From: Gremmenia infestans | Lineage: Eukaryota > Ascomycota > Leotiomycetes > Helotiales > Hamatocanthoscyphaceae | Direction: 5' to 3' | NCBI GenBank assembly: GCA_032629725.1 | Contig: JAFEVB010000019.1 | Location: 186,001 to 250,000, forward strand | DNA length: 64,000 nt | Shown here: positions 32,914 to 45,052 of the stretch, piece after piece | Layout of the letters: every line of letters begins with the position of its first letter | Position numbering within the stretch: the stretch's first letter is position 1 | Made by a program: the position numbers and the translations under genes | Notes under the pieces: model-generated | Databases searched by the model: none | Told to the model about the DNA's origin: nothing | What the model saw: only the letters and a program-made list of their open reading frames with translations

Positions 32914-34785
32914 ATGGCGAACAACGGTGTGCTCCCCGATGAGCCGCACAAGTCCTTTGATACTATTCTGACATTGGATTTTGGGTTAGTAGATTTCCTA
33001 ATCAAAACGCGTCTACTATATCAAAAGCGTGTCAGTCAGACCTGACAGAAAAAACCCAGTTCCCAATACACTCACCTCATCACACGACGCTTGCGTGAAC
33101 TCAATGTCTACTCTGAGATGCTACCGTGCACTCAGAAGCTACAAGATCTTTCCTGGAAACCAAAAGGCATTATCTTGTCCGGTGGTCCCTATTCTGTCTA
33201 CGACGATGATGCACCGCACGTCGACCCAGCCATATTCGAACTAGGAGTCCCTATCCTTGGAATATGTTATGGATTACAGGAGATAGCATGGCATAACGGC
33301 AAAAATGTGGTTGCAGGAACAGAGAGAGAATTTGGCCATTCCGAATTGCAAGCAAAGAGGTTCGACGGTCACGTAGACTTGTTGTTTAAGGATTTGGAGG
33401 ACGATCTCAAGGTCTGGATGTCTCACGGCGACAAGCTGGCAGCGCTTCCTCCCTCTTTCCACATCATTGCGACTACAAAAAACGCCCCATTTGCAGGCAT
33501 TGCCCACGAAACTAAGCCATTATATGGAATCCAATTCCACCCAGAGGTTACTCATACACCCCGAGGAATCAAGTTGCTGGAAAACTTTGCGGTTGGAATA
33601 TGCAAGGCAAAGCAAGACTGGACCATGGACAAGTTTGTGGACAAGGAACTTGCTAGGATTCGAGCGTTGGTGGGAGAGAAAGGACAAGTCTTGGGAGCTG
33701 TTAGTGGAGGTGTTGACTCCACAGTCGCGGCGAAACTTATGCACGAGGCCATTGGAGACCGATTTCATGCTGTCCTCGTCGACAACGGCTGCATGCGTCT
33801 CAACGAGTGCGAGCAAGTCAAGAAGACCTTGACTGAACACTTGGGTATCAACCTTACGGTGGTCGACGCTTCGGACCTCTTCCTGGACGGTCTCAAAGGC
33901 ATTACGGACAACCCTGAAGCCAAGCGCAAATTCATCGGAGGCACCTTCATCGATGTATTCGAAGCCGAGGCACTTAAGATTGAAAAAGCAGCCGCAGACT
34001 CCCCTAAAGCCGGAAAGATCGAGTTCTTCTTGCAAGGAACTCTCTACCCAGATGTAATTGAAAGCATCTCCTTCAAAGGTCCCTCGCAAACCATCAAGAC
34101 CCACCACAACGTCGGAGGTCTTCCGGAACGAATGATGAACGGCCAAGGTCTCAAACTCATCGAGCCCCTTCGTGAACTCTTCAAAGACGAGGTTCGTGAA
34201 ATGGGCCGCAAGCTTGGTATCCCCCACGATTTAATAATGCGCCACCCATTCCCCGGCCCCGGCATCGCCATCCGCGTCCTAGGAGAAGTAACACGGGAAC
34301 AAGTCGCCATCGCCAGAAAGGCAGATTACATTTTCATCGAAGAGATCAAAGCCGCAGGCCTGTACGACCAGATCAGCCAGGCATTCGCCGCCTTGCTGCC
34401 GGTGAAGGCAGTGGGTGTCATGGGTGATAAGCGTGTGCATCAGCAGGTGATTTCGTTGCGGGTGAGTGATTGTTTGAGCATTTTCTTTCTTTGTCCCAAC
34501 AAGACTATCATTTGAGCGTCTCGATAAGATAAATCTGCAAAATACCGAGGGAGCGCGGAAGCTTGCAAACCCCCATCCCAAAATTTCCTCTTGATCAGAC
34601 AATAACTAACTCGACAAACTCAACAGGCGGTCCAAACCACCGATTTCATGACAGCGAATATCTTCCGATTCGACTGGGATTTCCTCGAGCGTGTTTCCAC
34701 GCGCATCGTGAACGAGGTTGATGGCGTCTGCCGCGTTGAGTATGACTTGACCAGCAAACCCCCCGGTACCATTGAAATGGAGTAA
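32914..34785 (+). CDS. GUA1: GMP synthase (glutamine-hydrolysing)
   Basis: Three exons, 32914-32984, 33060-34461 and 34627-34785, encode 543 aa. It converts XMP to GMP in purine synthesis, using glutamine-derived ammonia and ATP. The N-terminal class I glutamine amidotransferase shows LDFGSQYTHLI, the catalytic Cys in GICYGLQE (Cys93) and the His-Glu pair in GIQFHPEVTHT. The ATP pyrophosphatase part has the P-loop SGGVDST (about residues 239-245). The C-terminal dimerisation domain includes GQGLKLIEPLRELFKDE, RHPFPGPGIAIR and KPPGTIEME at the end. Introns of 75 and 165 nt are canonical (GTTAGT, GTGAGT donors). A 264-bp promoter region is shared with ProRS. Confidence 0.97.
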
Positions 34786-34992
34786 AGTAAACAATACATA
34801 CAATACCTACCTACACACCTACTTACACGCACGCACGCATCCACCTACCCGTTTTATGCTTTCGAGGCGTTCGTTATACGCTCGCTGTAGCTACATTTAG
34901 TCATAGACCGTAGATCTTGATTGAAAAAAAAATTTTAAAATGCGTACGGACCTATACATATAACTTGGAATACATTTATCACACACAAATGA

Positions 34993-35111
34993 CTCTCTCC
35001 CTCTCCCTCTCCCTCTCCCTCTCCCTCTCCCTCTCCCTCTCCCTCTCCCTCTCCCTCTCCCTCTCCCTCTCCCTCTCCCTCTCCCTCTCCCTCTCCCTCT
35101 CCCCCTCCCTT
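34993..35111. repeat. (CTCTCC)n hexanucleotide tract
   Basis: About 119 bp of uninterrupted pyrimidines on the plus strand, built from nearly perfect CTCTCC repeats (about 19 copies). The complementary strand is pure purine. It lies about 200 bp beyond the GMP synthase stop codon. The frame stays open (Ser-Leu or Glu-Gly repeats), but this is a consequence of the repeat and not a gene. Confidence 0.95.
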
Positions 35112-35170
35112 AAAACCACGCACACAACAAACCTCTCCCATACTCCTCAAGTCCTTTGAAGTAATCATAT

Positions 35171-35192
35171 AATATATATATATATATATATA
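35171..35192. repeat. (AT)n microsatellite
   Basis: About ten uninterrupted AT dinucleotides, 60 bp downstream of the CTCTCC tract. Confidence 0.9.
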
Positions 35193-36050
35193 GTACCATA
35201 CACCCCCCCTATCTAGCACCGTTCGTTCGTTACGTACCAGCCAGTCCAGTCCTAGAGAATAACCAACCAATAAGTGCAAGAAAGAAACCTGGATAAATTC
35301 GCAGACTCGCAGATAGACGGAAAGGAAAGGAAAGCCTTCTTTCCTTCTATATTCTGCAAGGTTATGGTATGGTATGGTCGGCATGTTTAATTTGGCGTTT
35401 AGGGGGGATGTGATGTGATGTGATGTGAAGTGATGCGAAGGAAGGTTACATGAAATATTTATTACATTACAAGGTAAGATAGGTTATAAAGGGATACTGT
35501 AAATTAACTGGATGGAATCCAGTATTATCATAAGGAAGGGAGGGGGGAAGTATCTCGCACTAATTCATAGATAAATACCGAGACACCAACCACAGCCCAT
35601 AGAATTATCAAAAAAGTTTCAATGATCTATTAAGAAGAAAGGCCTATGAGCCGCTAATCCGAAGTATAAAGAACATCCCCTCCCATCCGCCCATCCTCCC
35701 TCCCATCCCGCCCCGATCCCATCGTTCCAATCCACCACCGAGCCCCGCTCCGCTCCCCTTCCCCCGTAAATATCCCCCTCCTGCCCACCCAAATAATTCT
35801 AGAAGTGAAGTGGGAATAGCAAGTGGGAATCATGACTTTTAGTTCGTTCGTTTCTTTCGTTCACTGCCCGCCTAACCAAACGCAGACAATGGCTCAACGA
35901 TTGCCTTCCCTTGATTTCTTTCATGATAGACTAGCATAAACGAATGAGTTTCTGCTTTTTTTTTGTACAGCGAGTGAGTGTTTGTTTTACTTGCCAGAAG
36001 GTCGTGGCTGGCGGTCCTGTGTATTATTGGTTCGCCTTTGTGGTGAGGCT

Positions 36051-39000
36051 TCAGACGAAATCGACCGAGTAGGAGAATCCGCGGAATTCTTCTTGCATGG
36101 CTTGGGATAACACTAGGGGAATATTAGTTTACATACGAGAATAATCAGAGGGCGGAAAGACTTACCAGACTGTACAGGTGTCAGCACCGGAGTGACGCTG
36201 GTAAACTCAGTGTCGAAATTGCTTGTATCCGTAGCGCTGGTAATCTGAGGTTGGAATGGAGGCTGGATTCTCTTGTGATAGACATCGTCCCAATTGATAT
36301 TTCTGAAAAATGGTTGACTCATAATCTCTTGAGCATCAGTCGGTCCGCTTCCAAGACGCTGCTCTGGTTCTCGAGTGAGGAGCTTTTGCAGGATCGATAC
36401 TGAGTCGCGAGGCATGTGGATGGGGTATAGGGGCTCATCCGCAAGGATGGCGTCGTATATTTCATCCTCATCTTCACCTCGGAAGGGAGACTGTTGAAGC
36501 AGCATTTGGTAGATGAGAACTCCGAATGCCCACCAATCGACAGCGCGGCCGTATTTCTTGTCCAGCAAGATCTTTGCAAAGTTAGCTGTTATTCTTCTTA
36601 CAGGCGGAAGTGGAGCTTACCTCAGGAGCCATAAATTCAGGTGTACCACAGAAAGTACTTGTCGTTGACCCATACCACATATCTTCCTTACAAAGACCGT
36701 AATCGGCAACTTTAATGTGTCCGTCTAGTGTCAACATGATGTTGTCCAACTTCAAATCACGGTATATTACGCCATTTTCATGGAAGTATTTCAATGCTAG
36801 GCAGACCTCTGCGGCATAGAATCTGAGTAAATTGCTTAGTATAATTTCAAAGCAAGGAAGCACCATAACTTACTGTGCACGTTTTGTGCCAAATTGACCA
36901 CGTTGAATATGCAGCATAAGATCTCCACCACTGATGTACTCCATAACGAAGTAAACTCTCGTTTCCGTTTGGAAACATGCATGAAGGCTTAGTAAGAATG
37001 GATGGCGTTCCTTATTGGCAATCAAGAACACTCTCTTTTCCGATCGAGTACTCTCAACTTCGTCATTCTCGATGATGAACTCCTTCTTAAGGACCTTGAT
37101 GGCATATAGTTGCTTCGACTGCTTCGCTTCCGCAAGCATGACTTTACCAAAATTACCTTTACCAAGGACAGCGAGGAAATTGAAATGGTCAAGACCAATG
37201 CGGGGGGTTGTTTTGCTAGCCTCGTCCACTGGAGGAGGGGCTTTCCGTTGAATCACAGCAGCGGGCTGGGCCATAGGAGCTGCTTCTTGCTGTACTTGAG
37301 AATTTGGTCCATACAGTGCAGCAGTTGGCGATTGTTGAATCGGCTGTACTTGTGGTTGGTTGAGAGGTTGGGTAGGATAACCACTAACTTGAGCATACGC
37401 CGCTGGGTTGTAGCTTGATTGAGTGGAAGCTTGCGGCTTAGGAGGTGCGCCATACCCATCTTCAGGATGAGACTCAAGGCGAGGTGGATAACCAGTGGCA
37501 GTAGGACGGTAGTCAGTTGACGATCTATTGTAAGGATCCCTTTGAGACGATGATCGTTGCCCGGTTCCTGACATTGCAGCGGCTGCAGCGGCAGCGGCAG
37601 AGGCCGAAGAAGTTCTATCTGGTCCGGCGGGTCTTCCTGGTGATGTTTGCCCTTGTTGTTGGGCGTACATCGCCTTTGCAGCTTCTGCTGCCTCGGGAGA
37701 TGAAGCAGAAGTAGGCCCATAAGATTGAACCCTGGGAGGTCGGACTTGTTCTTGAGAGCCATATGAAGCACGTGGATCGTTGAATTGTCCTTGTTGTTCT
37801 TGAGGAGAGGTTGGCTTTTGAGATTGCGGCCTTAGAGTACGACCACTCATAGATGGTTGGGCTGTCTGCCGTCGTTTCTGATTCCTGATACCATCGAGAA
37901 TTGTATTGGCCACTGCCATTGACATACCACAGAAATCCGGAACAAGGTGCACGCATCCTGCATGACACGTAAGACCACATTCTGCGAATCATTAGCTGGG
38001 AGAACCCATTTTTCATGACAGATGAGAACTTACCGGAACATTTGCGACAGTTCTTCTTTCCGAATGGTAATATATAACCACAGTGACAGCACCAATTTGC
38101 GCTCATATTCGAGAACTTCTCGAAACGATGCGGAATCCGATGGTTGATCTTCTCCTCGTCCGGATCTGTCTCTGCGTTGGATTTGCTTATACACTTAGTG
38201 ACTACACTGGGATAGCACTTGGTGTGACAAGTATATTTGCAGTCCTCGCACTGCATGCCAGCGGAGTATTTGAGAAATTCGCCGCAGAGAGCACAGCGCA
38301 TGATGTTATAGAACTGCTGTGACACGAACTTGTGACCGTACATTTCATGCACTTCTTCTTTCCGTTGTCGAATGGCACCCTTTCTGTTGAGTCCGGCATC
38401 GAATGGACGGCGGTCTTTTGCTTGCTTCGTGAAACTTATAGTAAGATGCACAGCACCTGTCGGCTCGAGTGCAAACCAGGCATCTATAGGTTGAGGTGCA
38501 ACCACACTTCCCCCCACCCCTAATACAGGATTTCCTGCTGCACCTGCACCCGCACCTTGGGGTGGGCTACCGAATGAGGTCTGCGAAGGAAACTGTGCGG
38601 GTGGTGTTGCACCAGGTGCGGAGCCACTGCCCATTCTGTCTGCAGAGACCCAGCCAGAGCTGTTGATCTCAGCCTCGATCTTCTTGCGACGCATCTCTTC
38701 CACGATATCAGATATTCTAATCCACAAGAGACCAATTGGAAGTGGGTGATCGCTGGGCTTGTCGTAGACCGTCAACTCGATCTCGTTCGCCTTGTCCACA
38801 TTCAGATTGTGAAACTCGTTGTCCCATCTATCAGTCCTGGAAGTTCTAGTACGTGCTACAACATTGTCTTCGACCTTTACAGCGACAAATGTCTCAGGAC
38901 CTCTAGCAAATCGACCGGTGGTAGCATGATCGACGTCCTTGACCGCATGTATCCGAAGGGAGAGGAGCCCAGTCAAAGGCTTCCGCATATTTGGCATATT

Positions 39001-39855
39001 TATACTGTCATCTGCAGATTGATTATTAGTGTTGTTTGCAAGGATAAAGGTAGAAGGAAGTTTTACCATCTGGTGCATCCGCGGTGCTTTCCATGTCAAT
39101 GTGAAGGTCCTCGTATCTCTTGAGCGCTTGCTTGAGGAGCTGAATCTTCTGATTGCTCTCAATTCTGCGTCCCGCAGCATCTGCTCTGCTTTTCCTATCG
39201 CCCTCCATCTGATATAGCTGGACCATCTTCTCGATACCTTTAAGGTATTGCTTTTCAACGTTCAGCTTGAATTCCAGTTGCGATAACATAAGCTGGATGC
39301 GGGGGCCGAGATATGGGGTATCATATTTGATGAGATCTGAAAATTACCATTAGTACATAGTAATGTGAAGCTGAGAATTATCACGCACCTAGTTTTGTAA
39401 AGTTTGGGCGTGTTCTCGGCATGCTGTGGTCAGGTCCAGGAGGGGCGTATGGGTGTCTAGGAGGCATCATATCACCATGACCTCCGACCTGGCTATATTC
39501 TGGCGTGCCGTACCCCCCCTCTCTCGGGACCCGCATCCATATAACCTCCTCGCGGATCCTTTGGAGGTGGGGTAGGTGGACCATCTCTGTCGTTTCTGAG
39601 ACCCGAGCTTTGAGTCCTGCTCGGTCCTATATTCATGTTGTCCACCCCTTGACCCATCCTCCGCATCTGCAGCTCCTGCATTCTCTCCTCTAGATATTGG
39701 ATATTCCGGCGCCCCTCACGTATCTGGGTGTCTATCCTTGACCGGACCTGCTCATTTTGTGTCTGTTGCCTCATCTGGTTTGCGGCATTGAGCAGGGCCC
39801 TCTCGCGCTCGATCTTCTTGTAGACCGAGCTGAGGGCATCGTCGTCGTTATTCAT
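36051..39855 (-). CDS. PKC1: protein kinase C (PKC1), with an apparent 1-nt frameshift in exon 1
   Basis: Seven exons on the minus strand: 39855-39389, 39336-39067, 39011-38034, 37981-36874, 36822-36621, 36571-36166 and 36112-36051. With one base removed from the C-run at 39513-39519 it gives 1163 aa. It is the central kinase of the cell wall integrity pathway, activated by Rho1. Seen in order: two HR1 Rho-binding coiled coils (about 1-240), a C2 domain (about 260-400), two Cys/His C1 zinc domains (about 474-525 and 542-592), a Gln/Pro/Ser linker, and an AGC kinase with GKGNFGKV (about 843), AIKVLKKE, YRDLKLDN, DYGLCKE, TFCGTPEF. The tail ends SQAMQEEFRGFSYSVDFV. DYG in place of DFG is normal for fungal PKC1. 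As read, exon 1 stops at 39493, so translation would end before HR1-b. Confidence 0.93.
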
Positions 39856-41141
39856 GATGGCGGATTATGTGGCGCGTCTCTGCTCGTCGCGATGTGCTCT
39901 GCTCTTTGTTGTTGTTGTCGTGGAAGGGGGGGGGAGGGGGGATTGGTGGTCCTTTCTGCGAAGTGGGGTATAATGATGGTGTTGTGGATTTGGAATCAGA
40001 AGTGCTAGCGAGAGCAGTGCAGTCACAGTAAAACAGCTGGTCAGCTCAGCTCAGCTCAACTATTGAATATGCGACCAACACATGAATTATGCGCAACGCG
40101 TTTTGGTTGCAAATCACTCGCGTTGCGTCTCGAATGCCAATATTGGACTTTTTGCGGTTCGCACTACACGTGAGGAGAGAGCGGAGACGGTGGGCGACAA
40201 AATGGTACTGTAGGTAGGACTCAGCCACCTCTAGCCAGCGATACCTAAGGCAAACGGTTCGGATGCGTGCGTGGAAAATGCCGCGGCAGTTGATTATCAG
40301 GAGAAAAACGGTTGAGATTTATATCCTCTAGGTTTTCAAAGAAAGATGTGGAAGTTTCCCTACAGTAAGTAGTACCAGTGATGGAATTTCAAACAAAGAG
40401 CCAAGTCGCAGACGATGTCGCAAGTGTGCAGAAAAGAAGCTTCCTTAGTGTTCGGAGCTGCGCGTTGTTGTACTCGTCTCGTCTCGTACTTGTCCTTGTA
40501 TTTCTAGCTGGCACAGTACAGTACTGTATCGCATGGAGGGGTCTAAAATAATACTACTTGGCTCGGGATTTTGCCTTGTTTTATGGTGTGGAGTCACTGC
40601 AGTCAATAATCTCGCTGCAACGGTATCATTCTAGATTCTCGAATCCTTTCTGATTTTGTATTTCTTGCTCAGTCACCGGAGCCATTACTACTGGCCGCGG
40701 CTACGGGCTCAAGCGTGCCTCCTCACTCTGTTCACTCTGTATGCCGGCCCAACCTATGCTTTTCGGTAGTCTGTCTGTGCCATCCTTTCCCACCGTCGTC
40801 ATTGTCAGGGGTATGGAGGGGTCTGGAAATGACTCTTGAGGCCTTATCGCCAATATAGTTTCATATTATAGTAGGAGTCCTGTTTTGTATGAGGAATCAT
40901 AATAATATTTCTTGGATAGGAGGTTAAGGAATACTCTCCATACAGTAGTCCAGTCAAATATTAGACCAGATCTATAATGTCCATCCTCTAGGACTTTTTC
41001 AAGTCCTAGATTTCAGCCTTCGAAAAGATTACATACTCTTTGTAAACCCTCAGGACTTCAGGATCGCCATCAGCTATGCCTAACCATCGCATCTCGGTAC
41101 CCAATGATTTAATTATCCAAATTATCCAATCTACCTAACCT
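39856..41141. other. PKC1 upstream region, no gene seen
   Basis: About 1.29 kb between the PKC1 ATG and the stop of the acyl-CoA dehydrogenase gene, both on minus. It should contain the PKC1 promoter and a long 5' leader. A perfect 12-bp palindrome TACAGTACTGTA is at 40517-40528 and TACTGTA at 40206-40212. No ORF is convincing. Confidence 0.5.
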
Positions 41142-42630
41142 CTACGACGTCGAGTACTGCTTCTTCAACAACTTCGCGATGGTCGTGAGCTGGATGTTGC
41201 TGGTCCCCTCGTAAATGGCCCCTATCTTGCTATCTCTCCACATCTTCTCTGCAATACCTTCTCTCACGAACCCCATACCGCCCATCCACTCAATAGCAAG
41301 ACCACTCACTCTACCGGCGACTTGTGATGCATAAAGCTTCGCCATCGCAGCATCTTGCACAAAGTCCTCGCCTGCTTCCTTCTTCCGCGCTGCGTTGTAT
41401 ACCAGAGCTCTGGCTGCAGCAATTTCGGTATACGACTGTGCAATCTGGTGCTGCATCCCTTGGAAATCGCCAACCAGCTGACCAAATTGCTTTCGATCGT
41501 TCCAGACATATCTAAAGAGTGGTAGTTAGCATATGAAATTTGGCATTTAGAATCAGCTTACTTTGCGGCATTTTCAAAAGCGCCGAGTGCTAGACCAGTC
41601 ATTTGGGCGGCAATGCCGATTCGTCCTTCATTCAACAAGGCGATGGCATATTTATATCCCTGTCCTTCTTCACCTAGTAGATTCTCCTTTGGGATTTCGA
41701 CATCGTCAAAGTTCAGCACGCACGTGCTGCTAGCCTTGATACCCAGCTTCTTCTCTTTCTTGGCTATTGAGAAGCCCTTGGTGCCTTTCTCAACGACAAA
41801 CGCTGTGATACCTTTGTAACCTTTGCTGTGATCGAGATTCGCAAAGACGATAAAGAAATCGGCTTCCAAGGAGTTGGTGATCCACATTTTGCCACCCGAT
41901 ATCTTATATCCCGAATCGGTTTTGGTAGCCTTGGTGGCAAGGGCAAAAGCATCTGATCCCGAAATGGGTTCAGAGAGACAGAAAGAGCCTATAATGTCAG
42001 CAAACGTACCCCTACTCGCCTAGGAAGAGATTGTCATACCAACAGTATTCGTCGCTAACCTTGGCAACCACTTCTTCTTCAACTCCGCACTCCCATACCT
42101 CAACACCGCCGTATTGACCAGCGTATTATGTACATCCACCATAACACTAACACTCGGATCCACCCTAGCCAGCTCCTCAATACCCACGATAGCAGCCGTG
42201 AAGTTCATGCCCGCACCACCGTATTCCTCGGGAATCTCCACGCCCATGAGACCCTGCTCAAACAGCTGCTCTACAACAGTAGGGTCCATCAACTCGTTCT
42301 CATCCATCTCTCGTACCTTGGGTCCAATAATGTCGTTAGCGAATTTGGAGACCGAGTCGGCCATTGCGGCTTCGATTTCGGAAAGGTGCGTGATGGGCGT
42401 TGGAGGGATTTCGCTGATATCGACGGCTTCGTTGCGTCGTCGGGCGGTGGATGAGAGAGGTCTTGCACTAGTAAGAATATTGGTAAATTCGAGCATGTAT
42501 TCTGAGATTCTGAGGAGACAAACTGTTGCTGCCCTATTCTTCTTGCTCCAGCAGTTCTAACAGCTGATCGTGCCGTGTATGTCGTTGCCCGTTGAACTGC
42601 AGGGCGCAGTGTCTTGATAATTGATGCCAT
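41142..42630 (-). CDS. mitochondrial acyl-CoA dehydrogenase (short/branched-chain type)
   Basis: Four exons on the minus strand, 42630-42524, 42467-42040, 41988-41562 and 41511-41142, encode 443 aa. It oxidises acyl-CoA to enoyl-CoA with FAD, passing electrons to ETF; the set of motifs is closest to short/branched-chain enzymes, though substrate choice is uncertain. The N-terminus (MASIIKTLRPAVQRATTYTARSAVR) is a mitochondrial presequence. Core motifs: IPEEYGGAGMNF, FCLSEPISGSDAFAL, KMWITNSLEADFF, GIKASSTC, LNEGRIGIAAQMTGLA, GGMGFVREG, and the catalytic base Glu422 in IYEGTSNIQ. The first intron is the least certain: a GTTTGT donor at 42523 and TAG acceptor at 42468 are the only pair I found that keep frame. 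Confidence 0.93.
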
Positions 42631-43436
42631 CCTGTCTGTAATACGATGGAGATGAGACAAGAGGTAAAATATGTATGTGTATGGTGTGGGTAGGAATCAA
42701 GTCAGCTAAAGTAGAAGCTTGTGCAAACGCCCTAGGTGGTGATTTGGCCGAAGTGTCCAATGCCGAACCGAGGCTCGGCTCAACATGTCACTTGGTGTTC
42801 CCCAGATCTTGAATCCGGGGAAATGGGTACAAATCGGCTTGGAGATCGGATATATTATAGTATGAAGAAGTGGAGGCGGGAAATAATTCGAATGCCGAAA
42901 TATTTTCAGCCGACTTATGTCTCGTCCTGTGTGTAAGCTTGATAGTAAATCGCGCTCGAGTTAATTGCACTTATTGTGCTGGAGTAAAGTCGTCGTCACA
43001 TGCCTGCTACCAGAATAAACTAAATCACCTCGAGTAAACGTCACGTTTTGATTATTAAGCCTAGTATAATAAGCTTTTGCACTTGGCTGCTATAAAGGAG
43101 CGTAAAGTCCTTGCAAACATATCTTTCCGAATAGCAGAACCCTCTGTTACTGTTATGCCCCGTATCACTGTGGCCAATTCTATAACCCATGATTCAATCC
43201 GCAATCATAAACGCCCATGTCCTAAAGTCATAAAAACTCCATGGTATCTTCCGCAAGCTCCGTTCAGCCATGTCCCAGCGTCTATCCAGAAGGAATAAAC
43301 GCCACAGCGCCTCCGCAAATGCTCAAATAAAATCAATTCCTTGGAAAGGAAGAAAATCAAAGACCTATATCCACCAATTCTCCTTGCAAAACTTTTATTT
43401 TCCCATCTTACTATTCAAATACCTTTCTTGAATAGC
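42631..43436. other. spacer with no gene seen
   Basis: About 800 bp between two minus-strand genes, holding the ACAD promoter and the MFS gene 3' UTR. Short open frames have no recognisable features. Confidence 0.5.
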
Positions 43437-45052
43437 CTACTCAGTTCTCTTCCTGATGTTTGGTAGGCAAAACCAGATGATTAGCATTGCCGCAAACAGC
43501 CCAATGGCGATAGGATGCAAGACAAAGGTACCAGCGGCCTGAGCCAGGATACCCGTGGTAAAGGGTGCAACAGCCCCACCAGAAGATCCAAAAGCACTTA
43601 TGACACTCAAGCCACTAACCTGCTCTTTTCGTGGAATCGCTCTCGAGAAGACAACCGTTGCACAGGGATAGACTGGTCCCAACAACAAACCAACAAAGGC
43701 AATAGCAACTGCATCTCCAACAATGTTCGGGACTTGCCATACCAATAATTCGAAGATGGCGGCTCCGATGACAACACCGTAGACGAAGACCTTTTCTCCA
43801 ATCTTGTGCGCTGGGTGAGATAATAAAAAGCGACCCAGCGTAATACCGGCCCAGAATCCAGCCGACACATATCCAACCGCAGAAGGATTTCCATGTCGAG
43901 TAGCGATCAGGAAAGAAATGACCCATCCGGAAATTGAGACCTCTGCTCCCTGGTAGCAAAAGATGAACAAAGCACCAAGAATAACGGTTTTCGATTTGAA
44001 CGCTTTCGCCATTCCTGCGAACTGTCCGGGTTGCTTGGGTTGAGGCAGTCCATTCTGAGTTCGAGAAGCGACTCTTTGTACTCTGTCAAGTAACGGCTGA
44101 CCAGATTCAGCCTCGTAATGCCAAAATGACCACCCGGCGAAAGCGAGGTTGGAGAGAGTGACAGCTAAGACGAGTAGGTAGTATCGACTCCATATCAGAT
44201 GGCCAGATGTTACCATTGCAGTGGCCATAAGGGGACCAATTGTGCCTCCTAGGCCGTAAGCTCCATGCATTGCACCCAGCATCTTCGTTCCATTGTGCAA
44301 GTTTGCCGCAAAGACATTTCCCATGGCAAGGTTAGTTGCCTCTCCTAGACCAAGGAAGAAGAAGGCTGCAACGACGACAGGGAATGGCGGAGTGCAAACG
44401 ATTGCAACATATCCGACAGACATCACTGCTTCTGCAAACATTAGGGTTTTGGCTCTTCCAAATCGAGCTCGGATTGCGTCGACCAAGAAAGCGGCCAAGA
44501 TGAATCCAATGGCATTAGTAACAAAAATAAGGGAGACGATAGCGTATCCGATATTATAATGCCTATAACGAGTTAGTAGATATTCGAAATTAATGCTTTG
44601 GGAGGAACCTACTTCTCTATGTAAGGAATCAAAGCACCAGGCGCTGCATCACCTAATCCATTGCCAAAGTTTAGTAGGCATACCGATACCATGCGGAACC
44701 TGTTCATGGGTGGGTTGGAGAAGCTTTGTACAGCATCTACTCCATCCTCCTCATTTATCGGGCTTGGAGCTCTGCTCATCTCCAGGTCGTTGGGTGACCG
44801 GGGAGTCTGAAACCCACCGGGAGTTTGAGTTCCAGACGGTGTAGTGTAACCAGATTCAGTAACATTGGGTCCCTTGAGCTTCTTTCCCCACTCGAGGTTG
44901 TCGAGCTCAAGAGGAGCTGGGGTATGTTCTTGAGGCACAGAGTGGTACACCCGTGATACAGCTTTCTGCGGAGCAATTGGAACCGCATGTTCTTCCCCAC
45001 TGCTTGAAGATGACTCGACGTTAATGAACGCGCTCAAAGCGTGTGACGACAT
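43437..45052 (-). CDS. major facilitator superfamily transporter (BSC6/fucose-permease-like)
   Basis: Two exons on the minus strand, 45052-44613 and 44562-43437, encode 521 aa. A hydrophilic Ser/Thr/Pro-rich cytoplasmic N-terminus (about 125 aa, with repeated TPSGTQTPGGFQTP) leads into about 12 hydrophobic segments beginning near FRMVSVCLLNFGNGLGDAAPGALIP. The DAIRARFGRAKTL loop resembles the MFS signature between helices 2 and 3, and PVYPCATVVFSRAIP lies in the second half. The layout matches fungal BSC6-like or fucose permease-like MFS proteins. The substrate is unknown. The 50-nt intron interrupts the first loop, IEK/HYNIG. Divergent from the EIF1AD-like gene. Confidence 0.9.

Larger units (their letters stand above)
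34786..36050. other. convergent spacer rich in simple repeats
   Basis: About 1.27 kb between the stops of GMP synthase and PKC1, with no gene seen. It holds a long (CTCTCC)n tract and an (AT)n tract, listed separately, and many short GTGAT, GGAAA and C-rich runs. The C-terminal exon and 3' UTR of PKC1 lie at the right edge. Confidence 0.5.

Noticed and set aside
33520..34227. 235-aa open frame antisense to GMP synthase
   Set aside because: It mirrors a strongly coding, conserved plus-strand exon; long antisense frames are expected there. It has no family features and no splice partners.
34917..35384. Open frames encoding Ser-Leu or Gly-Glu repeats
   Set aside because: They are produced by the hexanucleotide CTCTCC repeat, which has no stop in several frames.
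36582..36866. Separate small kinase gene
   Set aside because: This is an internal exon of PKC1 (YRDLKLDN to FMAPE) and joins in phase to exons on both sides.
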